Below, in pieces: positions 10,211-19,641 of a DNA stretch of 64,000 nt; the first letter of the stretch is position 1, and each line of letters opens with the position of its first letter. The notes beneath the pieces were generated by a model. The model had not been told where the DNA came from and made no database searches. It saw only the letters and a list, made by a program, of their open reading frames with translations. The position numbers and the translations under genes were made by a program. This DNA is from Castellaniella sp. MT123 (GTDB taxonomy: Bacteria > Pseudomonadota > Gammaproteobacteria > Burkholderiales > Burkholderiaceae_B). The DNA is taken from NCBI RefSeq assembly GCF_039614765.1, contig NZ_CP154879.1, forward strand, positions 248,001 to 312,000, given 5' to 3'.

Positions 10211-10891
10211 ATGAAAATCCCTCCTTACCCACATCCCGTCATCGCCCGCGAGGGCTGGCTCATTCTGATCGGTGCCGTCATTGTGGTCGTGCTGGTCAGT
10301 GCCTGGTCGGCCTGGGCATCCATTCCGTTCTGGATCTTCGCGCTGTTTGCGCTGCAGTTCTTCCGCGATCCCGCCCGCGAGGCGCCGGAAGGGCAGGGGC
10401 TGGTGTTGTGTCCGGCCGATGGGCGCATCGTTTGCGTCGAAGACGCAGCGGATCCCTATGCCGGTGGTCGTCAGGCCTTGAAGATCAGCGTTTTCATGAA
10501 TGTGTTCAACGTGCACTCGAATCGGGTGCCGGTCGATGGTGCCGTCCAGTCGATCGAATATTTTCCGGGCAAGTTCTTCAACGCTGCGCTGGACAAGGCC
10601 TCGCTGGAAAACGAGCGCAACGCCATGGTTCTGGAAACCACTGACGGACAGACGGTGACCGCCGTGCAGGTCGCGGGTCTGGTCGCCAAGCGCATCCTGT
10701 GCCACGCCCGGATCGGGCAGTCTCTGTATGCCGGGCAGCGCTACGGTTTCATCCGGTTCGGCTCGCGGGTGGACGTATACTTGCCCCCAGGAAGCCGGCC
10801 CCGGGTCGCCATCGGCGACAAGGTCAAGGCCACCAGCACCGTGCTGGCCGAGCTCCCTGTTCGCTCCCGTGACAACGATTCCACACCCTGA
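10211..10891 (+). CDS. psd: Phosphatidylserine decarboxylase proenzyme
   Basis: Converts phosphatidylserine to phosphatidylethanolamine at the inner membrane. It is the short form (226 aa), with an N-terminal hydrophobic anchor (about residues 15-45). The proenzyme should cut itself at the Gly-Ser bond in [11 protein letters not shown] near the C-terminus to make the pyruvoyl cofactor. I chose ATG 10211 ([15 protein letters not shown]), the usual N-terminus, over an upstream in-frame TTG. It is followed four bases later by pssA, which supplies its substrate. Confidence 0.94.
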   Translation: MKIPPYPHPVIAREGWLILIGAVIVVVLVSAWSAWASIPFWIFALFALQFFRDPAREAPEGQGLVLCPADGRIVCVEDAADPYAGGRQALKISVFMNVFNVHSNRVPVDGAVQSIEYFPGKFFNAALDKASLENERNAMVLETTDGQTVTAVQVAGLVAKRILCHARIGQSLYAGQRYGFIRFGSRVDVYLPPGSRPRVAIGDKVKATSTVLAELPVRSRDNDSTP

Positions 10892-10895
10892 GCCC

Positions 10896-11657
10896 ATGCC
10901 TGACGAAAGACAGCGCCGCCGCAGCATTTATCTGCTGCCGAACGCGTTCACCACCGCCAACCTGTTCGCGGGCTTCTATGCCGTCGTACAGGCCATGAAC
11001 CAGCACTTCGAAGTCGCCGCCATCGCGGTGTTCCTGGCCATGGTCTTCGACAGCATGGACGGGCGGGTGGCGCGGCTGACGAACACCCAGTCCGCTTTTG
11101 GCGAACAGTACGATTCGCTGGCGGACATGATTTCCTTCGGTATGGCGCCCGCACTGGTCATGTATGAATGGTCGCTTCAGGGGCTGGGCCGCTGGGGCTG
11201 GCTGGCCGCTTTCGTTTATGTGGTCGGGGCGGCGCTGCGCCTGGCGCGGTTCAACGCCAACATCGGCAAGGTCGACAAGCAGTACTTTCAGGGGCTGCCC
11301 AGCCCGGCCGCCGCCGCATTGGTCGCCGGTTTTGTCTGGCTGTCGGTGGACAACAAACTGTCGCTGTCCGATGGCGTGATCCCCTGGGCCGCCTTTGCCG
11401 TGACTGTCTATGCCGGGATTGCGATGGTGTCCAACGCGCCGTTCTTCAGCGGCAAGTCTTTTGCGCTGGGCCGCAGCGTGCCGTTCTGGGTCATGCTGCT
11501 CGTCGTCGCTGTGTTCGTCTTCGTGTCCAGCGACCCACCCGTGGTGCTGTTCCTGCTGTTCGTGCTCTACAGCCTGTCAGGCTGGCTTGTCTGGCTGTGG
11601 CGGGTACGCCGGGCCCGTCGGTTGGGGGCCCGGATGCGCGGTACGGACGACCTTTGA
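10896..11657 (+). CDS. pssA: CDP-diacylglycerol-serine O-phosphatidyltransferase
   Basis: Makes phosphatidylserine from CDP-diacylglycerol and serine in the inner membrane. The CDP-alcohol phosphotransferase signature is complete in FDSMDGRVARL and the following G-x3-D-x3-D (GEQYDSLAD). The 253-residue protein has several hydrophobic helices and a basic C-terminal tail. It starts four bases after psd, so the two steps of phosphatidylethanolamine synthesis are in one transcript. Confidence 0.95.
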   Translation: MPDERQRRRSIYLLPNAFTTANLFAGFYAVVQAMNQHFEVAAIAVFLAMVFDSMDGRVARLTNTQSAFGEQYDSLADMISFGMAPALVMYEWSLQGLGRWGWLAAFVYVVGAALRLARFNANIGKVDKQYFQGLPSPAAAALVAGFVWLSVDNKLSLSDGVIPWAAFAVTVYAGIAMVSNAPFFSGKSFALGRSVPFWVMLLVVAVFVFVSSDPPVVLFLLFVLYSLSGWLVWLWRVRRARRLGARMRGTDDL

Positions 11658-11728
11658 TCAGAACGGCCTCAGGTCGCGACATCCTTCCCGGGGTTTCAGC
11701 CCCGCATACGGGGCAGAGTCGAATCCGC

Positions 11729-11769
11729 TATAATCCCGGATGCGCCACGGATTGCGTGGCGTTTTTTTT
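11729..11769 (+). promoter_or_regulatory. TATAAT box followed at once by a terminator hairpin, upstream of rpsO
   Basis: A perfect TATAAT (11729-11734) lies just before a seven-base-pair stem (CGCCACG 11743-11749 with CGTGGCG 11755-11761) and eight T residues. The hairpin may end psd-pssA transcription, or be the first structure of an rpsO transcript. No good -35 box is visible at the right distance, so the promoter reading is weaker than the hairpin. Confidence 0.55.
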
Positions 11770-11822
11770 CATTTCACGGCAGCGCGCCTCGGTGCTGCCG
11801 CCTGTCCCTGAGGTTTAAAAGC

Positions 11823-12092
11823 ATGTCTGTTGCTGATATCGTCAAATCCGACATCGTGTCGCAATTCCAGCGCGCCGCTGGCGACACCGGGTCCCCCGAA
11901 GTCCAGGTCGCCTTGCTGACCGCCCGCATCAATGAGCTGACCGGCCACTTCAAAGCCCACACGAAAGACCACCATTCGCGTCGTGGCCTGCTGCGCATGG
12001 TCAGCCGTCGCCGCAAGCTGCTCGACTACCTGAAGGGCCGCAACCCGGATTCCTACCGTGCACTGATCGAAAAACTCGGTCTGCGCAAGTAA
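11823..12092 (+). CDS. rpsO: 30S ribosomal protein S15
   Basis: An 89-residue small-subunit protein that binds 16S rRNA early in assembly. The sequence ([36 protein letters not shown]) is the standard S15 core. It lies directly upstream of pnp, as in many proteobacteria, with a strong terminator-like hairpin between the two. Confidence 0.98.
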   Translation: MSVADIVKSDIVSQFQRAAGDTGSPEVQVALLTARINELTGHFKAHTKDHHSRRGLLRMVSRRRKLLDYLKGRNPDSYRALIEKLGLRK

Positions 12093-12122
12093 TGCCCCGG
12101 GGCCTGGCTCCCCGTGTACGAA

Positions 12123-12164
12123 CCGTGTACGCCGCGATCCGATGCGCGGAGTGCACGGTTTTTT
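12123..12164 (+). terminator. Strong hairpin between rpsO and pnp
   Basis: A 14-position stem with one mismatch (CCGTGTACGCCGCG with its partner) and a seven-base loop precedes six T residues. It ends only 18 bases before the pnp start, so readthrough or RNA processing must feed pnp. In E. coli the rpsO-pnp junction is cut by RNase III and pnp is self-regulated there; this long stem could play the same part. Confidence 0.85.
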
Positions 12165-12181
12165 GTTAGAAGGATAATGTG

Positions 12182-14326
12182 ATGTTCAATAAAGTGAGCA
12201 AGTCGTTCCAGTACGGTGAGCACACCGTGGTTCTGGAAACCGGCGAGATCGCCCGCCAGGCGTCCGGTGCCGTACTGGTTTCCGTCGATGACACGGTTGT
12301 TCTGGCCACTGTCGTCGCGGCCCGTACTGCCAAGCCCGGCCAGGATTTTTTCCCGCTGACCGTCGATTACGTTGAAAAGACCTATGCCGCTGGCAAGATC
12401 CCGGGCGGCTTCTTCAAACGCGAGGGCAAGCCCTCGGAAAAAGAAACCCTGACGTCGCGTCTGATCGACCGTCCGCTGCGGCCTTTGTTCCCAGAGGGCT
12501 TCTACAACGACGTCCAGGTCATCATCCATACCCTGTCGGTCAATCCCGAGATCGACCCCGACATCCCCGCGATGATCGGCGCATCGGCGGCGCTGGCCAT
12601 CTCCGGCATTCCCTTCAATGGGCCGGTGGGTGCGGTGCGTGTCGGTTACATCGACGGTCAGTATGTCCTGAACCCCAGCACCACGCAGGTGCGCGAGCAA
12701 TCCCAACTGGACCTGGTGGTCGCCGGCACCGAAGCGGCCGTGCTGATGGTCGAATCCGAGGCCAAGCAGCTGCCGGAAGACGTCATGCTGGGTGCCGTGG
12801 TGTTTGGGCATGAACAGATGCAGGCCTGCATCAACGCCATTCATGAACTGGTGGCCGAAGCCGGCAAGCCCGAATGGGACTGGCAGCCCGCCCCGCGCAA
12901 CGAAGCGCTGGCCACGGCCGTGCGTGCCGCTGCCTTCGAACCGCTGCAGGCTGTCTATCAGCTGCGTAACAAGCAGGAACGCACTACCCGGCTGCGTCAG
13001 GTGTATGCCGATGTCAAGGCCAAGCTCGCCGAACACGCTGCGGCGCGTGGCGATGCGGCGCCGGACAATGTCGAAGTCGAGAACATGCTGTTCGCACTGG
13101 AATCCGAGATCGTGCGTGGTCAGGTCCTGAACGGCGAACCGCGTATCGACGGGCGCGACACGCGTACGGTGCGTCCGATCAGCATCCGCCTGGGCGTGCT
13201 GCCGCGCGCCCACGGTTCGGCCCTGTTCACCCGGGGTGAAACCCAGGCGCTGGTGGTCACCACGCTGGGCACCAAGCAGGACGAACAGATCATCGATTCG
13301 ATCATGGGCGAATACCGTGACCGTTTCATGCTGCACTACAACATGCCGCCGTTCGCCACGGGCGAAACGGGTCGTTTCGGGGTGCCCAAGCGCCGCGAGA
13401 TCGGTCATGGCCGCCTGGCCAAGCGCGCCCTGCTGCCGCTGTTGCCCGCCGCCGATGAATTCCAGTACACCCTGCGTCTGGTGTCCGAAATCACGGAATC
13501 GAATGGTTCCTCCTCCATGGCGTCCGTCTGCGGCGGCAGCCTGTCGATGATGGACGCGGGCGTGCCGATCAAGGACCACGTGGCCGGTGTGGCCATGGGC
13601 CTGATCAAGGAAGGCGGCAAGTTCGCCGTGCTGACCGACATCCTGGGCGACGAGGATCACCTGGGCGACATGGACTTCAAGGTCACCGGCACGGTTACCG
13701 GCGTGACCGCCCTGCAGATGGACATCAAGATTCAGGGCATCACCAAGGAAATCATGCAGGTGGCGCTGGCCCAGGCTCGTGAAGGCCGCCTGCACATTCT
13801 GGGCAAGATGCGTGAAGCCATCGACGGCTCCCGCACCGAATTGTCCGACTTCGCGCCGCGTATGCTGCGGCTCAAGATCAACCCGGAAAAGATCCGCGAC
13901 GTGATCGGCAAGGGTGGCGCCACCATCCGTGCCCTGACCGAGGAAACCGGCTGCCAGATCGACATCAGCGACGATGGCAGCATCACCATCGCCAGTGCCG
14001 ACCTGGATCGTGCGCATGAAGCCGAGCGCCGCATCAAGGAACTGACCGCTGATGTGGAAGTCGGTCAGGAATACCAGGGCACCGTGCAGCGTCTGCTGGA
14101 CTTCGGCGCCATCGTTCAGGTGCTGCCGGGCCGCGACGGCCTGCTGCACATTTCCGAGATCGCCAACTACCGCATCAACGACATCAATGATGTCTTGAAG
14201 GTCGGCCAGTCGGTCCGCGTCAAGGTCATCGAGGCCGATGATCGCGGCCGCCTGCGCCTGTCGGTGAAGGCCATCGGCGGCATCGAAGCCCAGGGCGGCC
14301 CCGCCGCCCCGACGCCCGCCGAATAA
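12182..14326 (+). CDS. pnp: Polyribonucleotide nucleotidyltransferase (PNPase)
   Basis: Phosphorolytic 3'-5' exoribonuclease and degradosome component. It is full length (714 aa): two RNase PH domains (about residues 5-230 and 310-550) joined by the helical linker, then a KH domain ([20 protein letters not shown]) and a C-terminal S1 domain ([20 protein letters not shown]). I chose ATG 12182 over the GTG just before it. Two hairpins close the gene. Confidence 0.97.
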   Translation: MFNKVSKSFQYGEHTVVLETGEIARQASGAVLVSVDDTVVLATVVAARTAKPGQDFFPLTVDYVEKTYAAGKIPGGFFKREGKPSEKETLTSRLIDRPLRPLFPEGFYNDVQVIIHTLSVNPEIDPDIPAMIGASAALAISGIPFNGPVGAVRVGYIDGQYVLNPSTTQVREQSQLDLVVAGTEAAVLMVESEAKQLPEDVMLGAVVFGHEQMQACINAIHELVAEAGKPEWDWQPAPRNEALATAVRAAAFEPLQAVYQLRNKQERTTRLRQVYADVKAKLAEHAAARGDAAPDNVEVENMLFALESEIVRGQVLNGEPRIDGRDTRTVRPISIRLGVLPRAHGSALFTRGETQALVVTTLGTKQDEQIIDSIMGEYRDRFMLHYNMPPFATGETGRFGVPKRREIGHGRLAKRALLPLLPAADEFQYTLRLVSEITESNGSSSMASVCGGSLSMMDAGVPIKDHVAGVAMGLIKEGGKFAVLTDILGDEDHLGDMDFKVTGTVTGVTALQMDIKIQGITKEIMQVALAQAREGRLHILGKMREAIDGSRTELSDFAPRMLRLKINPEKIRDVIGKGGATIRALTEETGCQIDISDDGSITIASADLDRAHEAERRIKELTADVEVGQEYQGTVQRLLDFGAIVQVLPGRDGLLHISEIANYRINDINDVLKVGQSVRVKVIEADDRGRLRLSVKAIGGIEAQGGPAAPTPAE

Positions 14327-14340
14327 GCGGTTCCGTCGCA

Positions 14341-14397
14341 CTGGGCGGTCTGGCCCGCCCAGTTGGCAAAAAGGCGCTCTTCGGGGCGCCTTTTTGC
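14341..14397 (+). terminator. Two hairpins after pnp, the second a bidirectional terminator
   Basis: The first stem (CTGGGCGG with CCGCCCAG, 14341-14362) is followed by a 12-base perfect stem (GCAAAAAGGCGC 14366-14377 with GCGCCTTTTTGC 14386-14397). The A-tract and T-tract flank the second stem, so it can end transcription from pnp and from the convergent quinone oxidoreductase gene. Confidence 0.88.
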
Positions 14398-14482
14398 TTG
14401 AAGCCGGACCCCCGATCGGGATGCCGCCAGCCCGGCCCTGGTCGCATCCCGCTTTGTCATACCGCCAAGATGGCAATATCGC

Positions 14483-15463
14483 TCATCGGGTCAGCAGAAC
14501 GATTTTCCCGATTTGCTCGCCGGCATCCATCATCGAGTGGGCAAGGGCCGCATCGGCCAGTGGAAAAGTGGCGTGGATCCGTGGCCGGATGACGCCGGCT
14601 TCCAGCAGCGGCCAGACGCGTTCACGCAGTGCCCGTGCGATGGATGCCTTGACGGCGACAGGGCGGGCGCGCAGCGTCGAGCCCGTCACCGTCAGCCGGC
14701 GGCGCATGACTTCCCGACAGTCCAGGGTGCCACGCCTGCCCCCTAGCTGCGCGATGATCACCAGCCGCCCATCGTCCGCCAGAGTTTCGATGTTGCGCGG
14801 CAAATAGTCGCCCGCCACCATGTCCAGGATCACGTCCACGCCGCGTCCGTCCGTCAGCGTCCGGATCTCCTCGACGAAATCCTGGGTGCGGTAATTGATG
14901 CCGTGCGTGCAGCCCAGCGCTTCGATGGCCTGGACCCGTTCGTCGCTGCCCGCCGTGGCGTAGACCGCGTGGCCGAACGCCCGCGCCAGGGTGATGGCTG
15001 TCGTGCCGATGCCGCTGGCTCCGCCATGGACCAGCAGCGTTTCGCCGGATGCCAGCGCTGCGCGATCGAAAACGTTGCTCCAGACGGTGAAATAGGTTTC
15101 GGGCAGCGCCGCCGCCTCGGTCATCGAAAGGCCGGACGGGACGGGCAGGCACTGGCCGGCCGGTGCCACGCAGTACTGCGCATAGCCACCGCCCGCGATC
15201 AGGGCACAGACATCGTCGCCGATCTTCAGACCAGCCGATTCCGGGTCGCCGCTGACGATGCGGCCGGCCACTTCCAGCCCCGGCAGGTCGGACGCTCCAT
15301 CGGGAGGCGGGTAGCTGCCCTGGCGCTGAAAAACATCGGGCCGGTTGACCCCGGCGGCTTCGACCTCGATCAGGACTTCTCCGGTGCCTGGAACAGGGGT
15401 CGGGCGATCCACCAGACGCAGGACGTCCGGGCCGCCGGGCTTGGTGATTTCAATGGCTTTCAT
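14483..15463 (-). CDS. NAD(P)H quinone oxidoreductase (zinc-free MDR family)
   Basis: A 326-residue medium-chain reductase of the PIG3/QorA type that reduces quinones or enones with NADPH. The N-terminal GroES-like part (EAAGVNRPDVFQRQGSYPPP) lacks zinc-binding cysteines, and the Rossmann part has VHGGASGIGTTAITLARAFG. I chose ATG 15463 (MKAIEITKPGGPDVL), the normal start of this family; longer frames run through the tRNA-Ser gene. It converges with pnp. Confidence 0.88.
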   Translation of the reverse strand: MKAIEITKPGGPDVLRLVDRPTPVPGTGEVLIEVEAAGVNRPDVFQRQGSYPPPDGASDLPGLEVAGRIVSGDPESAGLKIGDDVCALIAGGGYAQYCVAPAGQCLPVPSGLSMTEAAALPETYFTVWSNVFDRAALASGETLLVHGGASGIGTTAITLARAFGHAVYATAGSDERVQAIEALGCTHGINYRTQDFVEEIRTLTDGRGVDVILDMVAGDYLPRNIETLADDGRLVIIAQLGGRRGTLDCREVMRRRLTVTGSTLRARPVAVKASIARALRERVWPLLEAGVIRPRIHATFPLADAALAHSMMDAGEQIGKIVLLTR

Positions 15464-15520
15464 GGGGGTTCCTGTCGGTATCCAGCCTGGATTATGCGCT
15501 ACACTTGCGGTCTTCATCCG

Positions 15521-15608
15521 GGAAGCGTGGCAGAGTGGTCGATTGCACTGGTCTTGAAAACCAGCAACGGGAAACCGTTCGTGAGTTCGAATCTCACCGC
15601 TTCCGCCA
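15521..15608 (+). tRNA. tRNA-Ser(UGA)
   Basis: The gene folds as a long-variable-arm tRNA: acceptor GGAAGCG with CGCTTCC, anticodon stem CTGGT/ACCAG, loop carrying TGA, variable arm with GAAA-type loop, T-arm GTGAG-TTCGAAT-CTCAC, and an encoded CCA end. It is divergent from the quinone oxidoreductase gene and just precedes the 3' end of the alcohol dehydrogenase gene. Confidence 0.97.
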
Positions 15609-15656
15609 AGGCTCGGACAGTTTTTGCACACTTCGTCTGACGCGGCACCGGAGCGG

Positions 15657-16640
15657 TCAGGGGACGATGACAGCGGCCCCATCGAGCCTGCCGGCGCGCA
15701 GGTCCGCAAGTGCCCGATTTGCGTCTTCGAGTCCGTAGATCGTGGTCCGCGTCCGTATGCCGGCGGCGCTGGCCGTCGGGAAAAATTCATGCGCATCCTG
15801 GCGAGTCAGGTTTGCCACCGATGCCAGTTTCCGTTCTTCCCACAAGACTGCGTACGGCATGGCGGGAATGTCGCTCATGTGGATGCCGCCGCACACCACC
15901 CGTCCGCCTTTGCGCACGGCTCTCAGTGCGCAGGGCACCAGAGCGCCAACCGGCGCGAAAATGATGGCCGCGTCGAGCGGCTCCGGCGGCATCTCGTCCG
16001 ATGCTCCGGCCCAGACAGCACCCAGGTCCATGGCGAATCGCTGTGCCTGGGCGTCGCCGCGGCGCGTGAAAGCAAAGACCCGCCTGCCTTGCCAGGCGCA
16101 TATCTGCGCGAGGATATGCGCGGCGGCGCCAAAGCCGTAGAGACCGATGCGTTCCCCATCGCCCGCCTTCTTCAGCGATCGCCAGCCTATGAGCCCGGCG
16201 CAAAGCAGGGGCGCCAGCGATGCGGGCGCGGCGTCCTCGTCCAGGGGGAAGGCGAAATCCGCATCGGCCACCGTGTGGGTGGCGAAGCCACCATCGCGGG
16301 TATAACCGGTGAAGATCGGCGTGTCGCAGAGATTTTCCGCACCGGTGCTGCAATAGCGGCAGGTGCCGCACGTGTGCCCAAGCCATGGCACGCCGACGCG
16401 GTGGCCCAGCCGGGCGCGATCGACCCCCGGCCCGACGGCATCGACGATGCCGACTACCTCGTGACCGAGTATGAGGGGCAGCTTCGGATGAGGAAGATCT
16501 CCGTCCACGATGTGCAGATCGGTGCGGCAGACCGCACAAGCCTCCACCCGCAGCCTGATTTCGCCAGGGCCCGGCAGCGGATCCGGCCGCTCGACCGGCG
16601 AGAGTGGCATTCCTGATTTCTCGAAGATCATTGCCTTCAT
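15657..16640 (-). CDS. Zinc-dependent alcohol dehydrogenase family protein
   Basis: A 327-residue MDR enzyme. Zinc residues are visible: the catalytic site ACAVCRTDLH with GHEVVG, and the four-cysteine structural site in CGTCRYCSTGAENLC. The dinucleotide-binding region (IGLYGFGAAAHILAQ) has an altered glycine motif with GFGAAAH. ATG 16640 (MKAMIFEKSG) is the usual start. It ends 49 bases from the 3' end of tRNA-Ser and is divergent from the P-type ATPase gene. The physiological alcohol is unknown. Confidence 0.87.
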   Translation of the reverse strand: MKAMIFEKSGMPLSPVERPDPLPGPGEIRLRVEACAVCRTDLHIVDGDLPHPKLPLILGHEVVGIVDAVGPGVDRARLGHRVGVPWLGHTCGTCRYCSTGAENLCDTPIFTGYTRDGGFATHTVADADFAFPLDEDAAPASLAPLLCAGLIGWRSLKKAGDGERIGLYGFGAAAHILAQICAWQGRRVFAFTRRGDAQAQRFAMDLGAVWAGASDEMPPEPLDAAIIFAPVGALVPCALRAVRKGGRVVCGGIHMSDIPAMPYAVLWEERKLASVANLTRQDAHEFFPTASAAGIRTRTTIYGLEDANRALADLRAGRLDGAAVIVP

Positions 16641-16853
16641 GATGGGCCTTTGGTGGTGCGTGTCCGCTGGCACAAAATTCGTCGGATTCCGCTGCGATCG
16701 ATAGGATCGGAAGTCCGCTGAAGGATAATATATCCGCTGCCGCAGGCTGGCTCCATAGGATTGAGGGGTCGGTCTTCGATCCCGCATCGTGCGACTTGCA
16801 GGCGGGCTGACGGCCGCTCGAAGGCAGAGCGATGTGACTTTCGGGAGACGCGC

Positions 16854-19478
16854 ATGGCATGGGCAGATCTGGATGCGGTCGGCAACGGCACGGATGCCTA
16901 TTGGTCTAAGCCGGCGAAGGATCTGTTCGAAGCGCTCGCTTCCCGGCCGGCGGGGCTTTCATCCGCCGAGGCGGCCGACAGGCTTCTGCGCGCCGGTCCG
17001 AATGGCCTCGGGAAGAAGGGGGGCGTCAATGCGCTGGGCACCTTCGCCCGCCAGTTCCGCAGCCCGCTCGTGCTGATCCTGGTCTTTGCCGCCATCGCGT
17101 CCGCCTTCGTCGGCGAGGGCAGCGAGGCGGCGATCATCGCGCTGATCGTGATGGCAAGCTGCTTGCTGAGTTTCACGCAGGAGTATGGGGCTTCCAAGGC
17201 GATGCAGGCCTTGACCGCGCGTATCTCGCGCAAGGCGCTGGTGGTGCGTGACGGTGTCGAACAACTGGTCCCCGCCGAGTCGATCGTTCCGGGCGATGTG
17301 ATCAGGCTCTCGGCCGGCAATCTGATCCCGGCGGATGGCGTATTGGTCGAAGCGTGTGACCTCTGCGTCAGCGAGGCGGCCCTGACGGGCGAGACCTATC
17401 CGGTGGAGAAACTCCCCGGGCAGTCGCCGGCGCAGGCGCAGATCGGGCAGCGCGGCAATGCCGTGTTCATGGGCACCTCGGTGCGCAGCGGCACGGCGAC
17501 CGTTCTGGTGGTGCATACCGGCGCACGCACCGAATACGCGGCAATCGCGGCCACCATTGCGCACAATGCGCCCGAAACCGAGTTTGCCAGGGGCATTCGC
17601 CACTTCGGCTACCTGATGACAGAAATCATGCTGGTCATCGTTCTTGTGGTGTTTGCGGCCAACCTGCTGCTGCATCGTCCGCTGATCGACTCGTTGCTTT
17701 TTTCCCTGGCGCTGGCGGTGGGGCTGACGCCCGAGCTGCTGCCGGCCATCATCTCGGTGACGCTGGCGCGGGGCGCGCGCACCCTGGCTGCGGGGGGCGT
17801 CATCGTGCGCAGGCTCGACGCCATTGAAAATCTGGGCAGCATGGATCTGCTGTGCACGGACAAGACCGGAACCTTGACCGAGGGTGTCGTTCGGCTTGAC
17901 GCCTGCAGCGATGTGGCCGGTTCCGATTCGGCGGACGTTCGCCTGTGGGCCGTTCTCAATGCCACGCTGCAGTCCGGCATGGTCAACCCGCTCGATGAGG
18001 CTATCGCCTCCGCCGGCCACGGCGCGGACCTTGCGGCCGGTTGGGAAAAGGTGGATGAGATTCCCTACGATTTCGTGCGCAAGCGCCTGACCGTCGTCGT
18101 GCGCCGGAAAGACGCAGCCGATGATCTGATGATCTGCAAGGGCGCCGTGAGCAACATCCTGGAAGTGTGCTCTTCGGTACTCGACGGGGCTGAGGTCAGG
18201 CCTCTGGAATCCAGCCATTCCACGGCGATCGAGGCGAAGATCCGGGACTGGAGCAATCAAGGTTACCGGGTGCTCGGTTTGGCGATCCGGCATTTCCAGG
18301 GCGCCGGGCCGTATGGTCGGCGGGATGAAGCGGATCTGTGCTTCGCGGGTTTCCTGCTTTTCCTGGATCCACCCAAGGCCGGCGTGGCCGATACGCTGAA
18401 GGCGATGCACGACAGCGGAATCGCTGTCAAAGTCATCACGGGGGACAACCGCTATGTGGCGGCGCACCTCGCGCAAACCGTCGGCCTCGGCCACCGCAGC
18501 ATCCTCACTGGCGAGGAACTGGCCGGCATGACCAAGGAGGCGCTGTTCGGGCGCGCGCTGCGCACGGACTTGTTCGTGGAGATCGATCCAAACCAGAAGG
18601 AGCGCATCATACAGGCCCTGCGGCGACATGGCCGCGTCGTCGGGTATCTGGGCGATGGCATCAACGATGCCCCCGCATTGCACGAAGCCGACATCGGCAT
18701 TTCCGTCGACAGTGCGGTCGACGTGGCGCGCGAGGCTGCGGACATGATCCTGCTCAAACGCGACCTCGGCGTGCTGTTGCAGGGTGTCGACGATGGCCGG
18801 CGGACCTTCGCGAATACGATGAAATATATCTCTATCACTACCAGCGCCAATTTCGGCAACATGTTCTCGATGGCGTTCGCTTCGCTTGCCTTGCCCTTCC
18901 TGCCGCTCCTTGCTCCGCAGATCCTGCTCAACAATCTGCTGTCGTCGCTGCCTTCGCTGGCCATTGCGCGCGACCGGGTGGATGCGGAGCAGATCCGGGT
19001 GCCGCGCCGCTGGGATATCGGCTCGATCCGTCGCTTCATGATCTATTTCGGTCTGATCAGTTCCTTGTTCGATTTCCTGACGTTCGGCTTTCTGCTGGTG
19101 GCGATGCATGCGGTTGCCGATGTCTTCCGCACGGGGTGGTTCGTGGAATCGCTGCTGACACAGCTGGCGGTCGTGCTTGTGGTGCGCACCCACAAATCTT
19201 TCTGGCACAGCCGGCCAGGTACGCTGCTGGCCTGGCTGACGCTGGCCGTGGCTGTGCTGGCATTGCTGATTCCTGACCTGCCGGGCGCCGACTGGTTCGG
19301 CTTCACTCCGCTGCCCGCCGCCGTGATGGCAGGCCTGTTGACGATCACGCTGCTTTATCTGGCAGTCTCCGAGACGTCAAAACGCCTGTTTTTCAGGCGT
19401 GAGGACCGCAGGCCGGCACGCAGTCGCAGGGTTCCGCACCTAGCTACCTCGCATAGCGCACGTCGGGACGCGGCATGA
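16854..19478 (+). CDS. mgtA: Magnesium-translocating P-type ATPase (MgtA family)
   Basis: An 874-residue type III P-type ATPase for Mg uptake. Visible are the actuator loop TGET, the phosphorylation site CTDKTGTLTEG, the hinge GDGINDAPAL, and the membrane motif GLTPELLPAIISVTLARGA typical of the MgtA/MgtB group. ATG 16854 follows a GGGAGA ribosome site. The C-terminus has an extra basic, arginine-rich tail of about 30 residues. I saw no recognisable Mg riboswitch in the 213 bases upstream, but I could not fold it. Confidence 0.9.
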   Translation: MAWADLDAVGNGTDAYWSKPAKDLFEALASRPAGLSSAEAADRLLRAGPNGLGKKGGVNALGTFARQFRSPLVLILVFAAIASAFVGEGSEAAIIALIVMASCLLSFTQEYGASKAMQALTARISRKALVVRDGVEQLVPAESIVPGDVIRLSAGNLIPADGVLVEACDLCVSEAALTGETYPVEKLPGQSPAQAQIGQRGNAVFMGTSVRSGTATVLVVHTGARTEYAAIAATIAHNAPETEFARGIRHFGYLMTEIMLVIVLVVFAANLLLHRPLIDSLLFSLALAVGLTPELLPAIISVTLARGARTLAAGGVIVRRLDAIENLGSMDLLCTDKTGTLTEGVVRLDACSDVAGSDSADVRLWAVLNATLQSGMVNPLDEAIASAGHGADLAAGWEKVDEIPYDFVRKRLTVVVRRKDAADDLMICKGAVSNILEVCSSVLDGAEVRPLESSHSTAIEAKIRDWSNQGYRVLGLAIRHFQGAGPYGRRDEADLCFAGFLLFLDPPKAGVADTLKAMHDSGIAVKVITGDNRYVAAHLAQTVGLGHRSILTGEELAGMTKEALFGRALRTDLFVEIDPNQKERIIQALRRHGRVVGYLGDGINDAPALHEADIGISVDSAVDVAREAADMILLKRDLGVLLQGVDDGRRTFANTMKYISITTSANFGNMFSMAFASLALPFLPLLAPQILLNNLLSSLPSLAIARDRVDAEQIRVPRRWDIGSIRRFMIYFGLISSLFDFLTFGFLLVAMHAVADVFRTGWFVESLLTQLAVVLVVRTHKSFWHSRPGTLLAWLTLAVAVLALLIPDLPGADWFGFTPLPAAVMAGLLTITLLYLAVSETSKRLFFRREDRRPARSRRVPHLATSHSARRDAA

Positions 19479-19641
19479 TGCCGCAGTACTGTGCGACGGG
19501 CCGGCCGCTCCATGCTGGCAGTCCTCCCAAAGGCGGATATGATTCCGTCTAAAAATGCATGATTCTTGAGGTCATAACGACTATCGGGCCTGGAAGGCTG
19601 GTAGCGTCATGGAATGACCATCCATCTGGAGGGAACGAATC

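Noticed and set aside
12053-14476. Antisense open frame of 807 codons over pnp (minus strand)
   Set aside because: It mirrors the codon structure of pnp in GC-rich DNA, has no recognisable domain or ribosome site, and pnp is certain.
15521-16640. Attachment-site duplication of the tRNA-Ser 3' end
   Set aside because: I saw no second copy of the tRNA 3' sequence and no integrase gene in the window.
16959-19208. 749-codon minus-strand frame over mgtA
   Set aside because: Shadow of a P-type ATPase gene that carries every family motif.
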